Below are positions 52,845 through 61,932 of a stretch of DNA of 64,000 nt, piece after piece. The stretch covers positions 1 through 64,000 of the forward strand of contig SSEL01000006.1 of NCBI GenBank assembly GCA_008012315.1, read 5' to 3'. The stretch comes from Rhodospirillaceae bacterium (GTDB lineage Bacteria > Pseudomonadota > Alphaproteobacteria > Dongiales > Dongiaceae). Both the position numbers and the translations under genes were made by a program. The notes beneath the pieces were generated by a model. It was given only the letters and a program-made list of their open reading frames with translations. It searched no databases and had not been told where the DNA came from. Numbering within the stretch: the stretch's first letter is position 1; the number at the start of each line of letters is the position of its first letter.

Positions 52845-54992
52845 ATGGCGGAAACGGCGAATAGCAGTGCTGGCGGCGCTCCGGACGGAGCGGCAGGAGG
52901 CATTGGCGGCGCTGATTTCATGGGGCGTCTGCGCGGTGTCGGCAATCTTCTGAGGCGCGGCGAGATCGCCCTCGCCCTCGGTCTGGTTTGCGTCCTGACC
53001 GTTCTCATCATCCCGATGCCGGCCTGGATGCTCGATATCGCCCTGGCGCTGTCGATGACCTTGTCGGTGCTGATCCTGATGGTGGTGCTGTTCATCGAGA
53101 AACCGCTCGATCTCAGCACCTTCCCGACGATCCTGCTGATCGTCACGATGCTACGACTATCCCTGAACCTGGCCTCGACCCGCTTGATCCTGACCCATGG
53201 TCACGAAGGCACGGCAGCGGCCGGTCACGTGATCGAAGCCTTCGGCGGCTTCATCATGGGCGGCAACTATGTGATCGGCATCATCGTCTTCGCCATCCTG
53301 GTCCTGGTCAACTTCGTCGTCATCACCAAGGGTTCCGGCCGTATCGCCGAAGTCTCCGCCCGTTTCAGCCTGGACGCCATGCCCGGCAAGCAGATGGCGG
53401 TCGATGCCGATCTCTCGGCGGGCCTGATCGACGAGACCGAAGCGCGGGCACGCCGGAAGACGCTGGAAGACGAAAGCAACTTCTTCGGCTCGATGGATGG
53501 TGCCGCCAAATTCGTGCGCGGTGACGCCATTGCCGGCCTGATCATCACCTTCATCAACGTGATCGGCGGCATCATCATTGGCGTGGCCCAGCAGGGCCTG
53601 AGCATGTCCGATGCGGCCAAATCCTATACCCTGTTGACGGTCGGTGACGGCCTGGTCTCGCAGATCCCCGCTTTGATCGTTTCCGTCGGCGCCGGTATGC
53701 TGGTGACCAAGGCGGGTATTTCCGGTTCGACCGACAAGGCGTTGTTCAAGCAGCTCTCCGGCTATCCGGCCGCTTTGGGCATGGCCGCATTCCTCATGAC
53801 CGTGATGGCCTTGCTGCCCGGGATTCCGAAAATCCCGTTCCTGTTCCTGGCCGTGCTGGCCGGCGGCATTGCCTATATGGTCACCCGGCAGCAAAAGCAG
53901 GCCGTCGCCACGGCCGCTGCGCAGAAAAGCGAACAGGCCGCCGCCGCGCCGGTGATGGAAGAGCCGATCACCACCGCCCTGCAGATCGATTCCATCCGGG
54001 TCGAACTGGGCTATGGCCTGCTTGGCTTGATCAATACCGACCACGGTCATCGCCTGACCGATCAGATCAAGGGCTTGCGCCGGCAATTGGCCATGGAAAT
54101 GGGCTATATCCTGCCGGCGGTCCGGATTCAGGACAATCTCCAGATCAACGCCAACTCCTATATCGTGCGGATCAAGGAGATCGAGGCTGGACGCGGTGAC
54201 CTTCGCCCCAATATGGTACTGGTGATGGATCCTCGTGGCGACCGCATCAACATGCCCGGCGAAGAAACGACCGAACCGACCTTCGGCCTGCCCGCCATGT
54301 GGGTCGATGCCGGTGCGCGCGAGGAAGCCTTGTTCCGCGGTTATACCGTGGTCGATCCGTCGACGGTGATCACCACCCATCTGACCGAGATCATCAAGGA
54401 CAATATGTCGGAGCTTCTGTCCCACGCCGAGACGCAGAAGCTGCTGGATGAATTGCCGAAGGAAAACCAGAAGCTGATCGCCGATTTGATTCCGTCGCAA
54501 ATCTCCGTCGGCGGTATCCAGCGGGTGCTGCAAAGCCTGCTGTCCGAACGGGTGTCTGTGCGCGATCTGTCGAGCATTCTCGAAGGTATTTCCGAGGCCT
54601 GCGGCTATTCCCGCAACATCACCTCGATTACCGAACATGTCCGTGCCCGGCTCGCGCGCCAGATCAGCGATAACGCGACCGATCCCAGCGGCGTCATTCC
54701 ACTCATCAGCCTGTCCCCCGAATGGGAGCAGGCTTTCGCCAATGCCCTGCATGGCGAGAGCGAGGATAAGCAGCTGGTCATGGCCCCGACCCAGTTGCAG
54801 CAATTCATCCAGACGGTGCGTCAAACCTTCGAGCGCTTCACCTTGATGGGCGAAAACCCGGTTCTGCTGACCAGTCCCGGTGTCCGTCCCTATGTGCGGT
54901 CGATCATCGAACGCTTCCGTCCCCTCACCACCGTCATGTCGCAGAACGAGATCCATGCGAAAGCAAAGATCCGTACGCTGGGCCAAATCTGA
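52845..54992 (+). CDS. flhA: FlhA, flagellar export gate protein
   Basis: A 715-residue export gate protein with about eight TM helices in the first 340 residues, including the family hallmark loop VSARFSLDAMPGKQMAVDADLSAGLIDETEARARRKTLEDESNFFGSMDGA. The C-terminal cytoplasmic domain (from about 370) forms the nonameric ring that binds late chaperones. The ATG at 52845 has GGA eight bases upstream; a TTG at 52830 is in frame but less likely. It lies 52 bp after flbD and 13 bp before flhF. Confidence 0.97.
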   Translation: MAETANSSAGGAPDGAAGGIGGADFMGRLRGVGNLLRRGEIALALGLVCVLTVLIIPMPAWMLDIALALSMTLSVLILMVVLFIEKPLDLSTFPTILLIVTMLRLSLNLASTRLILTHGHEGTAAAGHVIEAFGGFIMGGNYVIGIIVFAILVLVNFVVITKGSGRIAEVSARFSLDAMPGKQMAVDADLSAGLIDETEARARRKTLEDESNFFGSMDGAAKFVRGDAIAGLIITFINVIGGIIIGVAQQGLSMSDAAKSYTLLTVGDGLVSQIPALIVSVGAGMLVTKAGISGSTDKALFKQLSGYPAALGMAAFLMTVMALLPGIPKIPFLFLAVLAGGIAYMVTRQQKQAVATAAAQKSEQAAAAPVMEEPITTALQIDSIRVELGYGLLGLINTDHGHRLTDQIKGLRRQLAMEMGYILPAVRIQDNLQINANSYIVRIKEIEAGRGDLRPNMVLVMDPRGDRINMPGEETTEPTFGLPAMWVDAGAREEALFRGYTVVDPSTVITTHLTEIIKDNMSELLSHAETQKLLDELPKENQKLIADLIPSQISVGGIQRVLQSLLSERVSVRDLSSILEGISEACGYSRNITSITEHVRARLARQISDNATDPSGVIPLISLSPEWEQAFANALHGESEDKQLVMAPTQLQQFIQTVRQTFERFTLMGENPVLLTSPGVRPYVRSIIERFRPLTTVMSQNEIHAKAKIRTLGQI

Positions 54993-55005
54993 GGTGAGCT
55001 GAGCA

Positions 55006-56016
55006 ATGCGCCTACGCAGTTTCTCCGCCCCGTCTGCCGCCGAAGCGCTGCGCCTCGCCAAGGAAGAATTGGGATCGGACGTCGTCATCCTGGCGACCGA
55101 GCAGGTCGGCAAGGCCGTCAAGCTGATCGTCGGCGTCGATCATCAGGCCATTCTCGGCCAGTTCCAGGCCGAAACGCCGGTGACATCGGTCGATCCGATG
55201 GATGCGATTGCCCAGGCGCTGGACTTCCATCGCGTACCGCCACCTTTGGCCGAGCGCCTGCTCGCCAGTGCCGAGGGCTTCCTCCTGAGCAATCCAAGCC
55301 AGGCACTGGGCGGCGCTCTGCGGACACGCTTTGCGCAAATGCCCCTGACCGAACGAGCGCCGACTCGGCCAGTCATGCTGGTCGGGTTGCCGGGCGCCGG
55401 CAAGACCTCGACCCTGGCAAAATTGGCCGCCTGCGCCCGGTCGCGCGACTGGCCGGTCACCGCCATTACCTGCGATCTGCTCAAGGCCGGCGCCGTCGAA
55501 CAGCTCGCGACCTATAGTAAGGCTTTACAAATTCAGGCCTTTCGCGCCCGGACCGCGGTCGCCCTGCAGCGCGCCGTCGAACAAGCGAGGGCGCAGCAGG
55601 AAACCGCCCAGACAAAGGGCATGATTTTGATCGATACGGTCGGCAGCAATCCGTTGATTTCCGATGATCTCGAACAGCTGCGGCAGCTCGCGGTTGCGAT
55701 CGATGCCGAGGTGGTGGTGGTGCATGCCGCCGGCAGCGACATCTCCGAAGCCGCCGAACTGGCCGCTTTGTATGCCGGGATCGGCGCCAGCCGACTGATC
55801 CCGACACGCCTGGATACAGCACGCCGTTATGGTGGTATCCTGGCAGCCGCCGATGCTGGCAAACTGGCCCTGGCCGAGATGGGGGTGGCGCCCGGTATCG
55901 GCGATGGGCTGCAAATAGTGGGACCGGAAGGATTGGCACGTTTGCTGCTTCCAGAATACAAGGGTGATGCTGGCGAACCGGCTGCCCGCATAACCGATCG
56001 CACGGTGACAGGATGA
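55006..56016 (+). CDS. flhF: FlhF, SRP-type GTPase for flagellar placement
   Basis: A 336-residue SRP-like GTPase. The N-terminal FlhF segment (MRLRSFSAPSAAEALRLAKEELGSDVVILATEQ) is followed by a shortened helical domain and the G domain: GLPGAGKTSTLAKLA (P-loop, around 125), ITCDLLKAGAVEQL, LIDTVGSNP in place of DTAGR, and LIPTRLDTARRYGG (the TKxD-equivalent region, with R in place of K). FlhF sets flagellar position at the pole in many bacteria. Departures from consensus in two G motifs could reduce GTPase activity. It overlaps flhG by 4 bp. Confidence 0.92.
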   Translation: MRLRSFSAPSAAEALRLAKEELGSDVVILATEQVGKAVKLIVGVDHQAILGQFQAETPVTSVDPMDAIAQALDFHRVPPPLAERLLASAEGFLLSNPSQALGGALRTRFAQMPLTERAPTRPVMLVGLPGAGKTSTLAKLAACARSRDWPVTAITCDLLKAGAVEQLATYSKALQIQAFRARTAVALQRAVEQARAQQETAQTKGMILIDTVGSNPLISDDLEQLRQLAVAIDAEVVVVHAAGSDISEAAELAALYAGIGASRLIPTRLDTARRYGGILAAADAGKLALAEMGVAPGIGDGLQIVGPEGLARLLLPEYKGDAGEPAARITDRTVTG

Positions 56017-56843
56017 GTAACGGGCCGCAACCGACCGCTTTACGTCCGCTGGCAAACAGCCAGGCCGGATCGCATCCGGCTGGAGAAACGGAAATTATCC
56101 CCAATGCCATTGCGATAGCTTCCGGCAAAGGCGGGGTGGGCAAGACTTGGCTGTCGATCACGCTGACGCATGCCTTGGCCAATCTTGGGCGTAAAGTCGT
56201 GCTGCTGGACGGCGATCTTGGCCTTGCCAATATCGATATCCAGCTTGGCATCACGCCGCATATCGATCTCGGCCAAGTCCTGGATCAGCAATGGCCGCTG
56301 GAACGCGCCATCACCCCCTATCCTGATGGCGGCTTCGATATCGTGGCCGGCCGGTCCGGCTCGCAAAGCCTGGCCAATATGCCGACGCACCGATTGTTGA
56401 ATCTGAGCTCGGGCATCGTTTCCCTCGGCCGTACCTATGACCATGTCGTCATCGATCTGGGCGCCGGCATCGACCGTCCCGTCCGCTATCTGGCGACGCA
56501 ATCGGGCCGCAGCATTATCGTGACCACCGACGAACCGACGGCGCTGACCGATGCCTATGCCTTTATCAAGCTGATGCGCCAGCAAGGCGCGCATTCCCGG
56601 ATCGGCGTTGTGGTTAATATGGCCGCCAGCCGCGAGGACGGCATGCGGACATATGAGACACTGGCCAAGGCCTGCGAGAGCTTCCTGCAGGCGCGGCCGG
56701 AATTGCTTGCGGTCATCCAGCGGGACAGCAAGGTGAAGGATTCGATCCGTGCGCAAATGCCGCTGCTGATCCGCCACCCCGGCAGCCACGCCGGCAACGA
56801 CGTGGAGATACTCGCCCGGCGACTGGCCAACGCCGCTTCGTAA
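56013..56843 (+). CDS. flhG: FlhG/MinD-like ATPase for flagellar number control
   Basis: A 276-residue ParA/MinD-type ATPase. The deviant Walker A is ASGKGGVGKTWLSITL (around 37), followed by VVLLDGDLGLANIDIQLGI, VVIDLGAGIDR and TTDEPTALTDAYAFIKLM, the features of FlhG/FleN. FlhG limits flagellar number with FlhF and FlbD/FleQ-type regulators. No obvious membrane-targeting amphipathic helix is seen at the C-terminus. It overlaps flhF by 4 bp. Confidence 0.92.
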   Translation: MSNGPQPTALRPLANSQAGSHPAGETEIIPNAIAIASGKGGVGKTWLSITLTHALANLGRKVVLLDGDLGLANIDIQLGITPHIDLGQVLDQQWPLERAITPYPDGGFDIVAGRSGSQSLANMPTHRLLNLSSGIVSLGRTYDHVVIDLGAGIDRPVRYLATQSGRSIIVTTDEPTALTDAYAFIKLMRQQGAHSRIGVVVNMAASREDGMRTYETLAKACESFLQARPELLAVIQRDSKVKDSIRAQMPLLIRHPGSHAGNDVEILARRLANAAS

Positions 56844-56853
56844 TCGGGTCGCC

Positions 56854-59019
56854 GTGAGTGATTTCAACATCACCGCGCCCCGATTGCCGAGCACGGTCAA
56901 CGCCATCACCTCCACGGCCATCACGGCGACCGTTCCCGACCCGCCGCGAAATTTCGCCAACCTGGATAACGGCACGATTCTGCGCGGCACGGTTCAAGGC
57001 CGCGATAAGGATGGCCTGCTCGCCATCAAGACCGATCAAGGGCTGATATCCATCGCAACCAACGCGAACTTGCAGCCGGGCAGCCAGGTCACCCTCGAAG
57101 TTCGTGCCGTCGGCGATCGACTGCAGGTCCTGGTGCTTGCCGCCGACGCGCCGGGACAGCCGCCCCTACCACCATCATCCGCATCGCCGATCTCCGTGCC
57201 ACAATCACCGCAGCCATCATCCGCGGCGCAAGGCGCTCCGCCGCCGCGGCCTCAGCCGGGACAGGGCGCGCCACCGCCCACTTCGCCACAGCTTCCCAAT
57301 CCCGATGGCGTCGATCCTGCCGCGACGGGTGCCGGAAGCGGAACCGCCACGGCGACGGCGGAGCCCAGCCCTCCCCGGCCGACGGTGGTGGTTGCCGGAT
57401 CGACCTTGACCGCCGTCGTGGTTCAGGCCTTGCCGAAGGACCTGCTCAGCCTCATCAATGCCGAAGAGAACCTACCTGATAGCATGACCAGGCCAGCGGC
57501 CACGTTGCCCCCGCCATCGACGACCTCGCCACCCGTATTGACGACATTGCCCGGTCCGTCGCTGATCCCGGAAATTCGCGACAAGCTCGAAGCGTTGTTT
57601 TTCGGCGATGGCGCACTCGGGCCGGACATGGGAATAATGCCGCGACCGGGGTCGTCCGCCGGGCCGAACGCGGCCGCAACAACCATAACAACGGGCAGCA
57701 ATACGGCATCGTTGACGACAGGTGCGCCAATGACTTCGTCGCTAACACCGAGTTCCCTGCCGCTGTTGAACAATAGCGGCCTTCAGCAGCAGACGGTGCG
57801 CCCCGTGCAAGCCGGAACGGCTGCCGGACAAACGGCGACCGCGCAAACCGGCGCGGGCATGCTGAATACAGGCATCGCAAATCCTGCCCAGCCGACGATG
57901 GCCGCGTCCCCAAATATCGCCCAGGCAACGCCAAACCGGGCGGCGCCAACTCAGGCAACGATCAATTTGCTGACGGGAACGCTGAGCCAGACTGCGGGCC
58001 AAGCGGCGGGCAACCAGGCTATCGAGCAATCTCCCGGCACGCTTGCCTCCGGCACCGAGGTCAAGCTCCAGGTGCTCGGCATTCAAAACCATCCGGGCGA
58101 GACACTGGATCTGCCGACAATGGCAGCCGGCGGGAAATCCGCCATCCTCGGCCGGATCGTCGGCCACACGCCCAGCGGCCGTGCCGTGATCCACACCCCG
58201 GTCGGCGATCTGATCCTGCATCAGAAAATGACTTTGCCGACCGGCGCAAAAATTCTGATGGCGCTGGAAATGATCGAGAATTCGCCGGCTTTGGCGATGG
58301 CCCCGTCGGCGATGACGCCGCAACTGACGGCATTCAATCTGGCGCGCGGCTGGCCGTCACTGGCCGAGCTTCTGATGCTGCTGCAACCGGGCGGCGACGA
58401 TGCGGGTGGTACCGGCAAAGCTTTGCCGGATATCGCAACGTCACTCAATCTCGCGCAACCGGGCCCACGTCTCGGCGCCGATCTCGCCACCGCGATGGAT
58501 GTCTTCCGAGCGGGTAATTTCGAGAAAATGTTCGGGTCGCTCGGCGATGCGTTGAAAGCCGTCGGCAACCGAAGCGATGCCTTGCGCAAATTGCGGGATG
58601 AATTCCAGCAGGCCTCGCTTCTGGCGCAAGGCGGCAATGCGCAGGATTGGCGATGCTTCTTCCTGCCGCTCTGGGATGACGGTCAGTTGCAGCAGATCAA
58701 CCTGTTCTACCGCCGGCCGCGCGGAGGCAAGAAGGACGATGACAAGGAAGACAACGGCACGCGCTTCGTCGTGGAGGTGAACTTCACCCGCCTTGGCTCC
58801 TGCCAGCTCGATGGGCTGGTTGGCAAAGGACGCTTCGATCTCATGGTGCGCAGCCACCGGGACCTGCCGGAAACGGCACGGCGGGAAATCAGCGGTCTCT
58901 TCGCCCAGGCCAGGGAAATCGGCAAGTACGCGGGCGAGCTCACCTTCCAGACCGCCTCCCGCTTTCCCGTCTCTCCCCTGGAAGACGTCGCCCAGGTGCC
59001 CCCCGGCGTCGTGGCGTGA
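56854..59019 (+). CDS. FliK-like / hypothetical flagellar protein with long disordered region
   Basis: A 721-residue protein starting at GTG. Residues 1-95 form a small beta domain (LDNGTILRGTVQGRDKDGLLAIKTDQGLISIATNANLQPGSQVTLEVRAVGDRLQVLVL). Residues 96-390 are Pro/Ala/Ser/Thr/Gln-rich and disordered. A second beta segment (EVKLQVLGIQNHPGETLDLP, then GRAVIHTPVGDLILHQKMTLPTGAKI) lies at about 408-475. The last 180 residues form a domain resembling the FliK C-terminal fold (FVVEVNFTRLGSCQLDGLVGKGRFDLMVRSHRDLPETARREISGLFAQAREIG). It closes the fliF-to-flhG operon and may be a second hook-length or export-control protein; the true fliK is at 43187. Confidence 0.65.
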   Translation: MSDFNITAPRLPSTVNAITSTAITATVPDPPRNFANLDNGTILRGTVQGRDKDGLLAIKTDQGLISIATNANLQPGSQVTLEVRAVGDRLQVLVLAADAPGQPPLPPSSASPISVPQSPQPSSAAQGAPPPRPQPGQGAPPPTSPQLPNPDGVDPAATGAGSGTATATAEPSPPRPTVVVAGSTLTAVVVQALPKDLLSLINAEENLPDSMTRPAATLPPPSTTSPPVLTTLPGPSLIPEIRDKLEALFFGDGALGPDMGIMPRPGSSAGPNAAATTITTGSNTASLTTGAPMTSSLTPSSLPLLNNSGLQQQTVRPVQAGTAAGQTATAQTGAGMLNTGIANPAQPTMAASPNIAQATPNRAAPTQATINLLTGTLSQTAGQAAGNQAIEQSPGTLASGTEVKLQVLGIQNHPGETLDLPTMAAGGKSAILGRIVGHTPSGRAVIHTPVGDLILHQKMTLPTGAKILMALEMIENSPALAMAPSAMTPQLTAFNLARGWPSLAELLMLLQPGGDDAGGTGKALPDIATSLNLAQPGPRLGADLATAMDVFRAGNFEKMFGSLGDALKAVGNRSDALRKLRDEFQQASLLAQGGNAQDWRCFFLPLWDDGQLQQINLFYRRPRGGKKDDDKEDNGTRFVVEVNFTRLGSCQLDGLVGKGRFDLMVRSHRDLPETARREISGLFAQAREIGKYAGELTFQTASRFPVSPLEDVAQVPPGVVA

Positions 59020-59026
59020 GAGCGGC

Positions 59027-59452
59027 CTAGCTTTCCTGCGACTTGCGGCGGCGGTGCAAATCGATGCCGAGTTCGTCGCTGACGATCTGCTCGCGCCGAC
59101 GCTCCTGCATCTGCTGGCGCTGCTTGCGGTTTTGGATCGCCTGTTCCGTCTTTTTCAACTCGCCGAAGGCTTCGGCAATCTCATCCTGCAGCCGCTGCAA
59201 TTCCACCTGGAGATTGGCGATCGAGCTTTCGATCCGCTCGCGCCGTTCCTGCATCATCTTGCGATAGGCTGGCAGGCCACGTTGCAGATCGATCGATTCC
59301 TGCGCCGTGGCGATTTCGCGCGCGACTTCCTGATCCAGCAGAACGATATCGTTCTTCAGCTTGTCGGCCAGGGTCTCGAGATCGAGCGCCTGCCGGCGCT
59401 TTTCATCGAGTGTCCACTTCTGCAATCGAAGAAGCTGGTCGAGACCGCTCAT
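59027..59452 (-). CDS. fliJ: FliJ, flagellar export chaperone/stalk protein
   Basis: A 141-residue, almost wholly coiled-coil protein ([48 protein letters not shown] and [17 protein letters not shown]-type heptads), with the size and position of FliJ. It overlaps fliI by 4 bp. FliJ is the central stalk of the FliI ATPase ring. Confidence 0.88.
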   Translation of the reverse strand: MSGLDQLLRLQKWTLDEKRRQALDLETLADKLKNDIVLLDQEVAREIATAQESIDLQRGLPAYRKMMQERRERIESSIANLQVELQRLQDEIAEAFGELKKTEQAIQNRKQRQQMQERRREQIVSDELGIDLHRRRKSQES

Positions 59453-60840
59453 GCAGCCGTCTCGTTCGGATCAGCGGCCGGCGGCATCTCGCCTGCTTCG
59501 CTGGCATAAGGCATGCCGAGGATTTCGGCGAGCTGATGGTAGCCGGTTTCCAGATCGGTCCGCTCACCGCGCTGCTGCGACAGGAAGGTTTCGATCGCCG
59601 GGTAGAGCTTGATCGCCTCGTCCACCGCGGGATCGGTGCCGCGCCGGTAGGCGCCCAGCCGGATCAGCTCGGCCATGTCTTCATAGACCGACATCTGCAA
59701 CCGGGCCTGGCGCACCAGGGCATTCTGCGGTGCCGTATTGCAGCCGGGCATGGTGCGCGAAAGCGATCGAAGGATATTGACCGCCGGATAGCGGCCGCGC
59801 TCGCCGATCGACCGCTCCAGGACGATATGGCCATCGAGAATACCGCGCACCGCGTCGGCGATCGGCTCGTTATGATCGTCGCCCTCCACCAGCACGGTAA
59901 AGAGGCCGGTGATCGAGCCGGAGCCGTGAACGCCCGGTCCGGCCCGTTCCAGCAGGCGCGGCAGCTCGGCAAATGTCGAGGGCGTATAGCCTTTGCTGGC
60001 CGGCGGCTCGCCGGCGCTGAGACCGATTTCGCGCATCGCCATGGCGAAACGCGTGACGCTGTCCATCATGCAGAGGACGTCATGACCCTGATCGCGGAAG
60101 AACTCCGCCAAAGTAAGCGTCATCTGTGCCGCCTGGCGCCGCATCAAGGGCGATTCATCGGAGGTCGCCACGACAACAATGCTGCGGGCGAGACCCTCCT
60201 CGCCCAATTCATCAACCACGAATTCCTGCACCTCGCGACCACGTTCGCCGATCAGGCCGATGACATTCACCTCCAGCGAAGCGTAGCGCGCCATCATCGA
60301 GAGAAGAACCGATTTGCCGACGCCGGAAGCGGCGAAGATGCCCATGCGCTGGCCCTTGCAGCAGGAGGCAAAGGTGTTGAGCGAGCGGACGCCAAGATCG
60401 ATCTTGCCCTCGACCCGGGCGCGGGCGTGAGCCGGCGGCGGATTGGCGCGAATGCGGCAAGCGGTCGGTCCGCTGGGCAGTGGCCCCTTGCCGTCGATCG
60501 GTTCGCCGAAGGCATTCACCACCCGGCCGAGCCAGCCATTGGTCGGCCACACCACCGGATCGGTATCGACAATGAGCGCCTTGCTGCCGAGGCCGACACC
60601 TTCCAGCGAACCATAGGCCATGGCCAAGGCGCGGCCGTTGCGGAAGCCGACGATTTCGCAGCCGACACGGCGGTCGGCGCGGTCGACCAGGGCGCAGCGC
60701 GCGCCGATGGTCAGGCTGTTCTCGATGCCGGCAATTTCGACCAGCATGCCCAGAACCGCCGCGACGCGGCCATAAATTCGCTGTTCGGGGATCCGGTCAA
60801 TTTCCCGTAGGATCGGATCGAGAAATGCAGTTTGGGCCAT
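59449..60840 (-). CDS. fliI: FliI, flagellar export ATPase
   Basis: A 463-residue F1-like ATPase. The N-terminal beta barrel ([19 protein letters not shown]) is followed by the catalytic domain with Walker [20 protein letters not shown] (around 165), [11 protein letters not shown], and [48 protein letters not shown], all diagnostic of FliI. The ATG at 60840 matches the family start; a GTG at 60867 would add nine residues. A perfect CtrA-type box lies 57 bp upstream. Confidence 0.96.
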   Translation of the reverse strand: MAQTAFLDPILREIDRIPEQRIYGRVAAVLGMLVEIAGIENSLTIGARCALVDRADRRVGCEIVGFRNGRALAMAYGSLEGVGLGSKALIVDTDPVVWPTNGWLGRVVNAFGEPIDGKGPLPSGPTACRIRANPPPAHARARVEGKIDLGVRSLNTFASCCKGQRMGIFAASGVGKSVLLSMMARYASLEVNVIGLIGERGREVQEFVVDELGEEGLARSIVVVATSDESPLMRRQAAQMTLTLAEFFRDQGHDVLCMMDSVTRFAMAMREIGLSAGEPPASKGYTPSTFAELPRLLERAGPGVHGSGSITGLFTVLVEGDDHNEPIADAVRGILDGHIVLERSIGERGRYPAVNILRSLSRTMPGCNTAPQNALVRQARLQMSVYEDMAELIRLGAYRRGTDPAVDEAIKLYPAIETFLSQQRGERTDLETGYHQLAEILGMPYASEAGEMPPAADPNETAA

Positions 60841-60896
60841 TTCCGCCAGGGATGCTCGTCGTTGCACGGTATAGGTTACAAGATAGTGGATGCATG

Positions 60897-60911
60897 TTAA
60901 CTCACGGTTAA
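60897..60911. promoter_or_regulatory. CtrA-type box TTAA-N7-TTAA (fliI operon)
   Basis: TTAACTCACGGTTAA followed by C is a perfect TTAA-N7-TTAAC match located 57 bp upstream of the fliI ATG and about 197 bp upstream of ctrA. It is suited to control fliI-fliJ and could also contribute to ctrA autoregulation. Confidence 0.78.
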
Positions 60912-61047
60912 CACTGAAATTTCCTTAACAGAGCCAACAACCGCCGGTAGGCGAAGGCCATAGAAGGCATATAAATTCCTGGTTTTAACAACGACCAGGA
61001 TGACAACTATCAGGCGAGGATGGTCTCGGCTTTACAGAAAACCGGTT

Positions 61048-61060
61048 TAATGGTTAACAT
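61048..61060. promoter_or_regulatory. Paired TTAA half-sites upstream of ctrA
   Basis: TTAATGGTTAACA contains two TTAA tetramers only three bases apart, including an ATGGTTAA octamer (61050-61057), 48-60 bp upstream of the ctrA ATG. The spacing does not fit the full CtrA consensus, but autoregulation of ctrA is general in alphaproteobacteria, so it is a candidate operator. Confidence 0.35.
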
Positions 61061-61107
61061 TAGACCGACTGTCCGTGACGACAGTGGTGAGGGGCTGGGG
61101 TGACATT

Positions 61108-61833
61108 ATGCGGGTCTTGCTCGTTGAAGATGATTCGAACACCGCCCAGAGTATCGAGCTGATTCTCAAATCAGAGGGATACATCGTCGATTCGACTGAT
61201 CTGGGTGAAGATGGTCTCGAAATCGGGAAACTCTACGATTACGACATCATCATTCTCGATTTGATGTTGCCGGATATCGATGGCTACGAAGTGCTGCGAC
61301 GGCTGCGCTCGGCGCGGGTGAACACGCCGATTTTGATCCTGTCGGGGCTCAGCGAGCTGGACAGTAAGATCAAAGGCCTCGGCTTCGGCGCTGACGACTA
61401 CCTGACCAAGCCATTCGATCGCCGTGAATTGCTGGCGCGCATCCAGGCGATCGTCCGCCGGTCGAAGGGTCATTCGGATTCCATGATCCAGACCGGTAAG
61501 CTGATGGTCAATCTCGACACGCGAACGGTCGAGGTGGAAAACCAGCCGCTGCATCTGACCGGCAAGGAATACGGCATCCTGGAACTGCTCTCCCTGCGCA
61601 AGGGCACGACCCTGACCAAGGAAATGTTCCTCAACCATCTTTATGGTGGCATGGATGAACCGGAATTGAAGATCATCGACGTCTTCGTCTGCAAGTTGCG
61701 CAAGAAGCTCACGCAGGCAACCGGCGGCGAAAATTATATCGAGACGGTCTGGGGCCGCGGTTACGTATTGCGCGATCCGGACGAAGGCCGGATCGGCCCG
61801 GTCAAGAAGACGGCGGACGGTTCTGCCGGCTGA
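61108..61833 (+). CDS. ctrA: CtrA, global cell-cycle/motility response regulator
   Basis: A 241-residue OmpR-type regulator that matches CtrA very closely. Its receiver domain has [24 protein letters not shown], the phosphoacceptor Asp in [10 protein letters not shown] (residue 51) and [12 protein letters not shown]. The DNA-binding domain carries the almost invariant CtrA block [53 protein letters not shown] and [16 protein letters not shown]. The ATG at 61108 has GGGG seven bases upstream; the frame extends to 61075 without family sequence. It lies between fliI-fliJ and cheR and is followed by a terminator. Confidence 0.97.
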   Translation: MRVLLVEDDSNTAQSIELILKSEGYIVDSTDLGEDGLEIGKLYDYDIIILDLMLPDIDGYEVLRRLRSARVNTPILILSGLSELDSKIKGLGFGADDYLTKPFDRRELLARIQAIVRRSKGHSDSMIQTGKLMVNLDTRTVEVENQPLHLTGKEYGILELLSLRKGTTLTKEMFLNHLYGGMDEPELKIIDVFVCKLRKKLTQATGGENYIETVWGRGYVLRDPDEGRIGPVKKTADGSAG

Positions 61834-61865
61834 GCTGGCCCAACCGACCTATCGCCTCATCCACG

Positions 61866-61910
61866 ATACCCTAGTTGGGCGCGCTGCCGGACTAGGGTAT
61901 TTCTCTTTTC
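61866..61910 (+). terminator. Rho-independent terminator after ctrA
   Basis: ATACCCTAGT (61866-61875) and ACTAGGGTAT (61891-61900) form a perfect 10-bp stem with a 15-nt loop, followed by TTCTCTTTTC. It lies in the 99-bp gap between convergent ctrA and cheR and can end ctrA transcription. Confidence 0.8.
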
Positions 61911-61932
61911 ATGCGAGAAGGTCAGGCTGCCG

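Noticed and set aside
53157-55121. A 654-codon minus-strand open frame opposite flhA
   Set aside because: It lacks recognisable motifs and is explained by high GC codon bias on the flhA strand.
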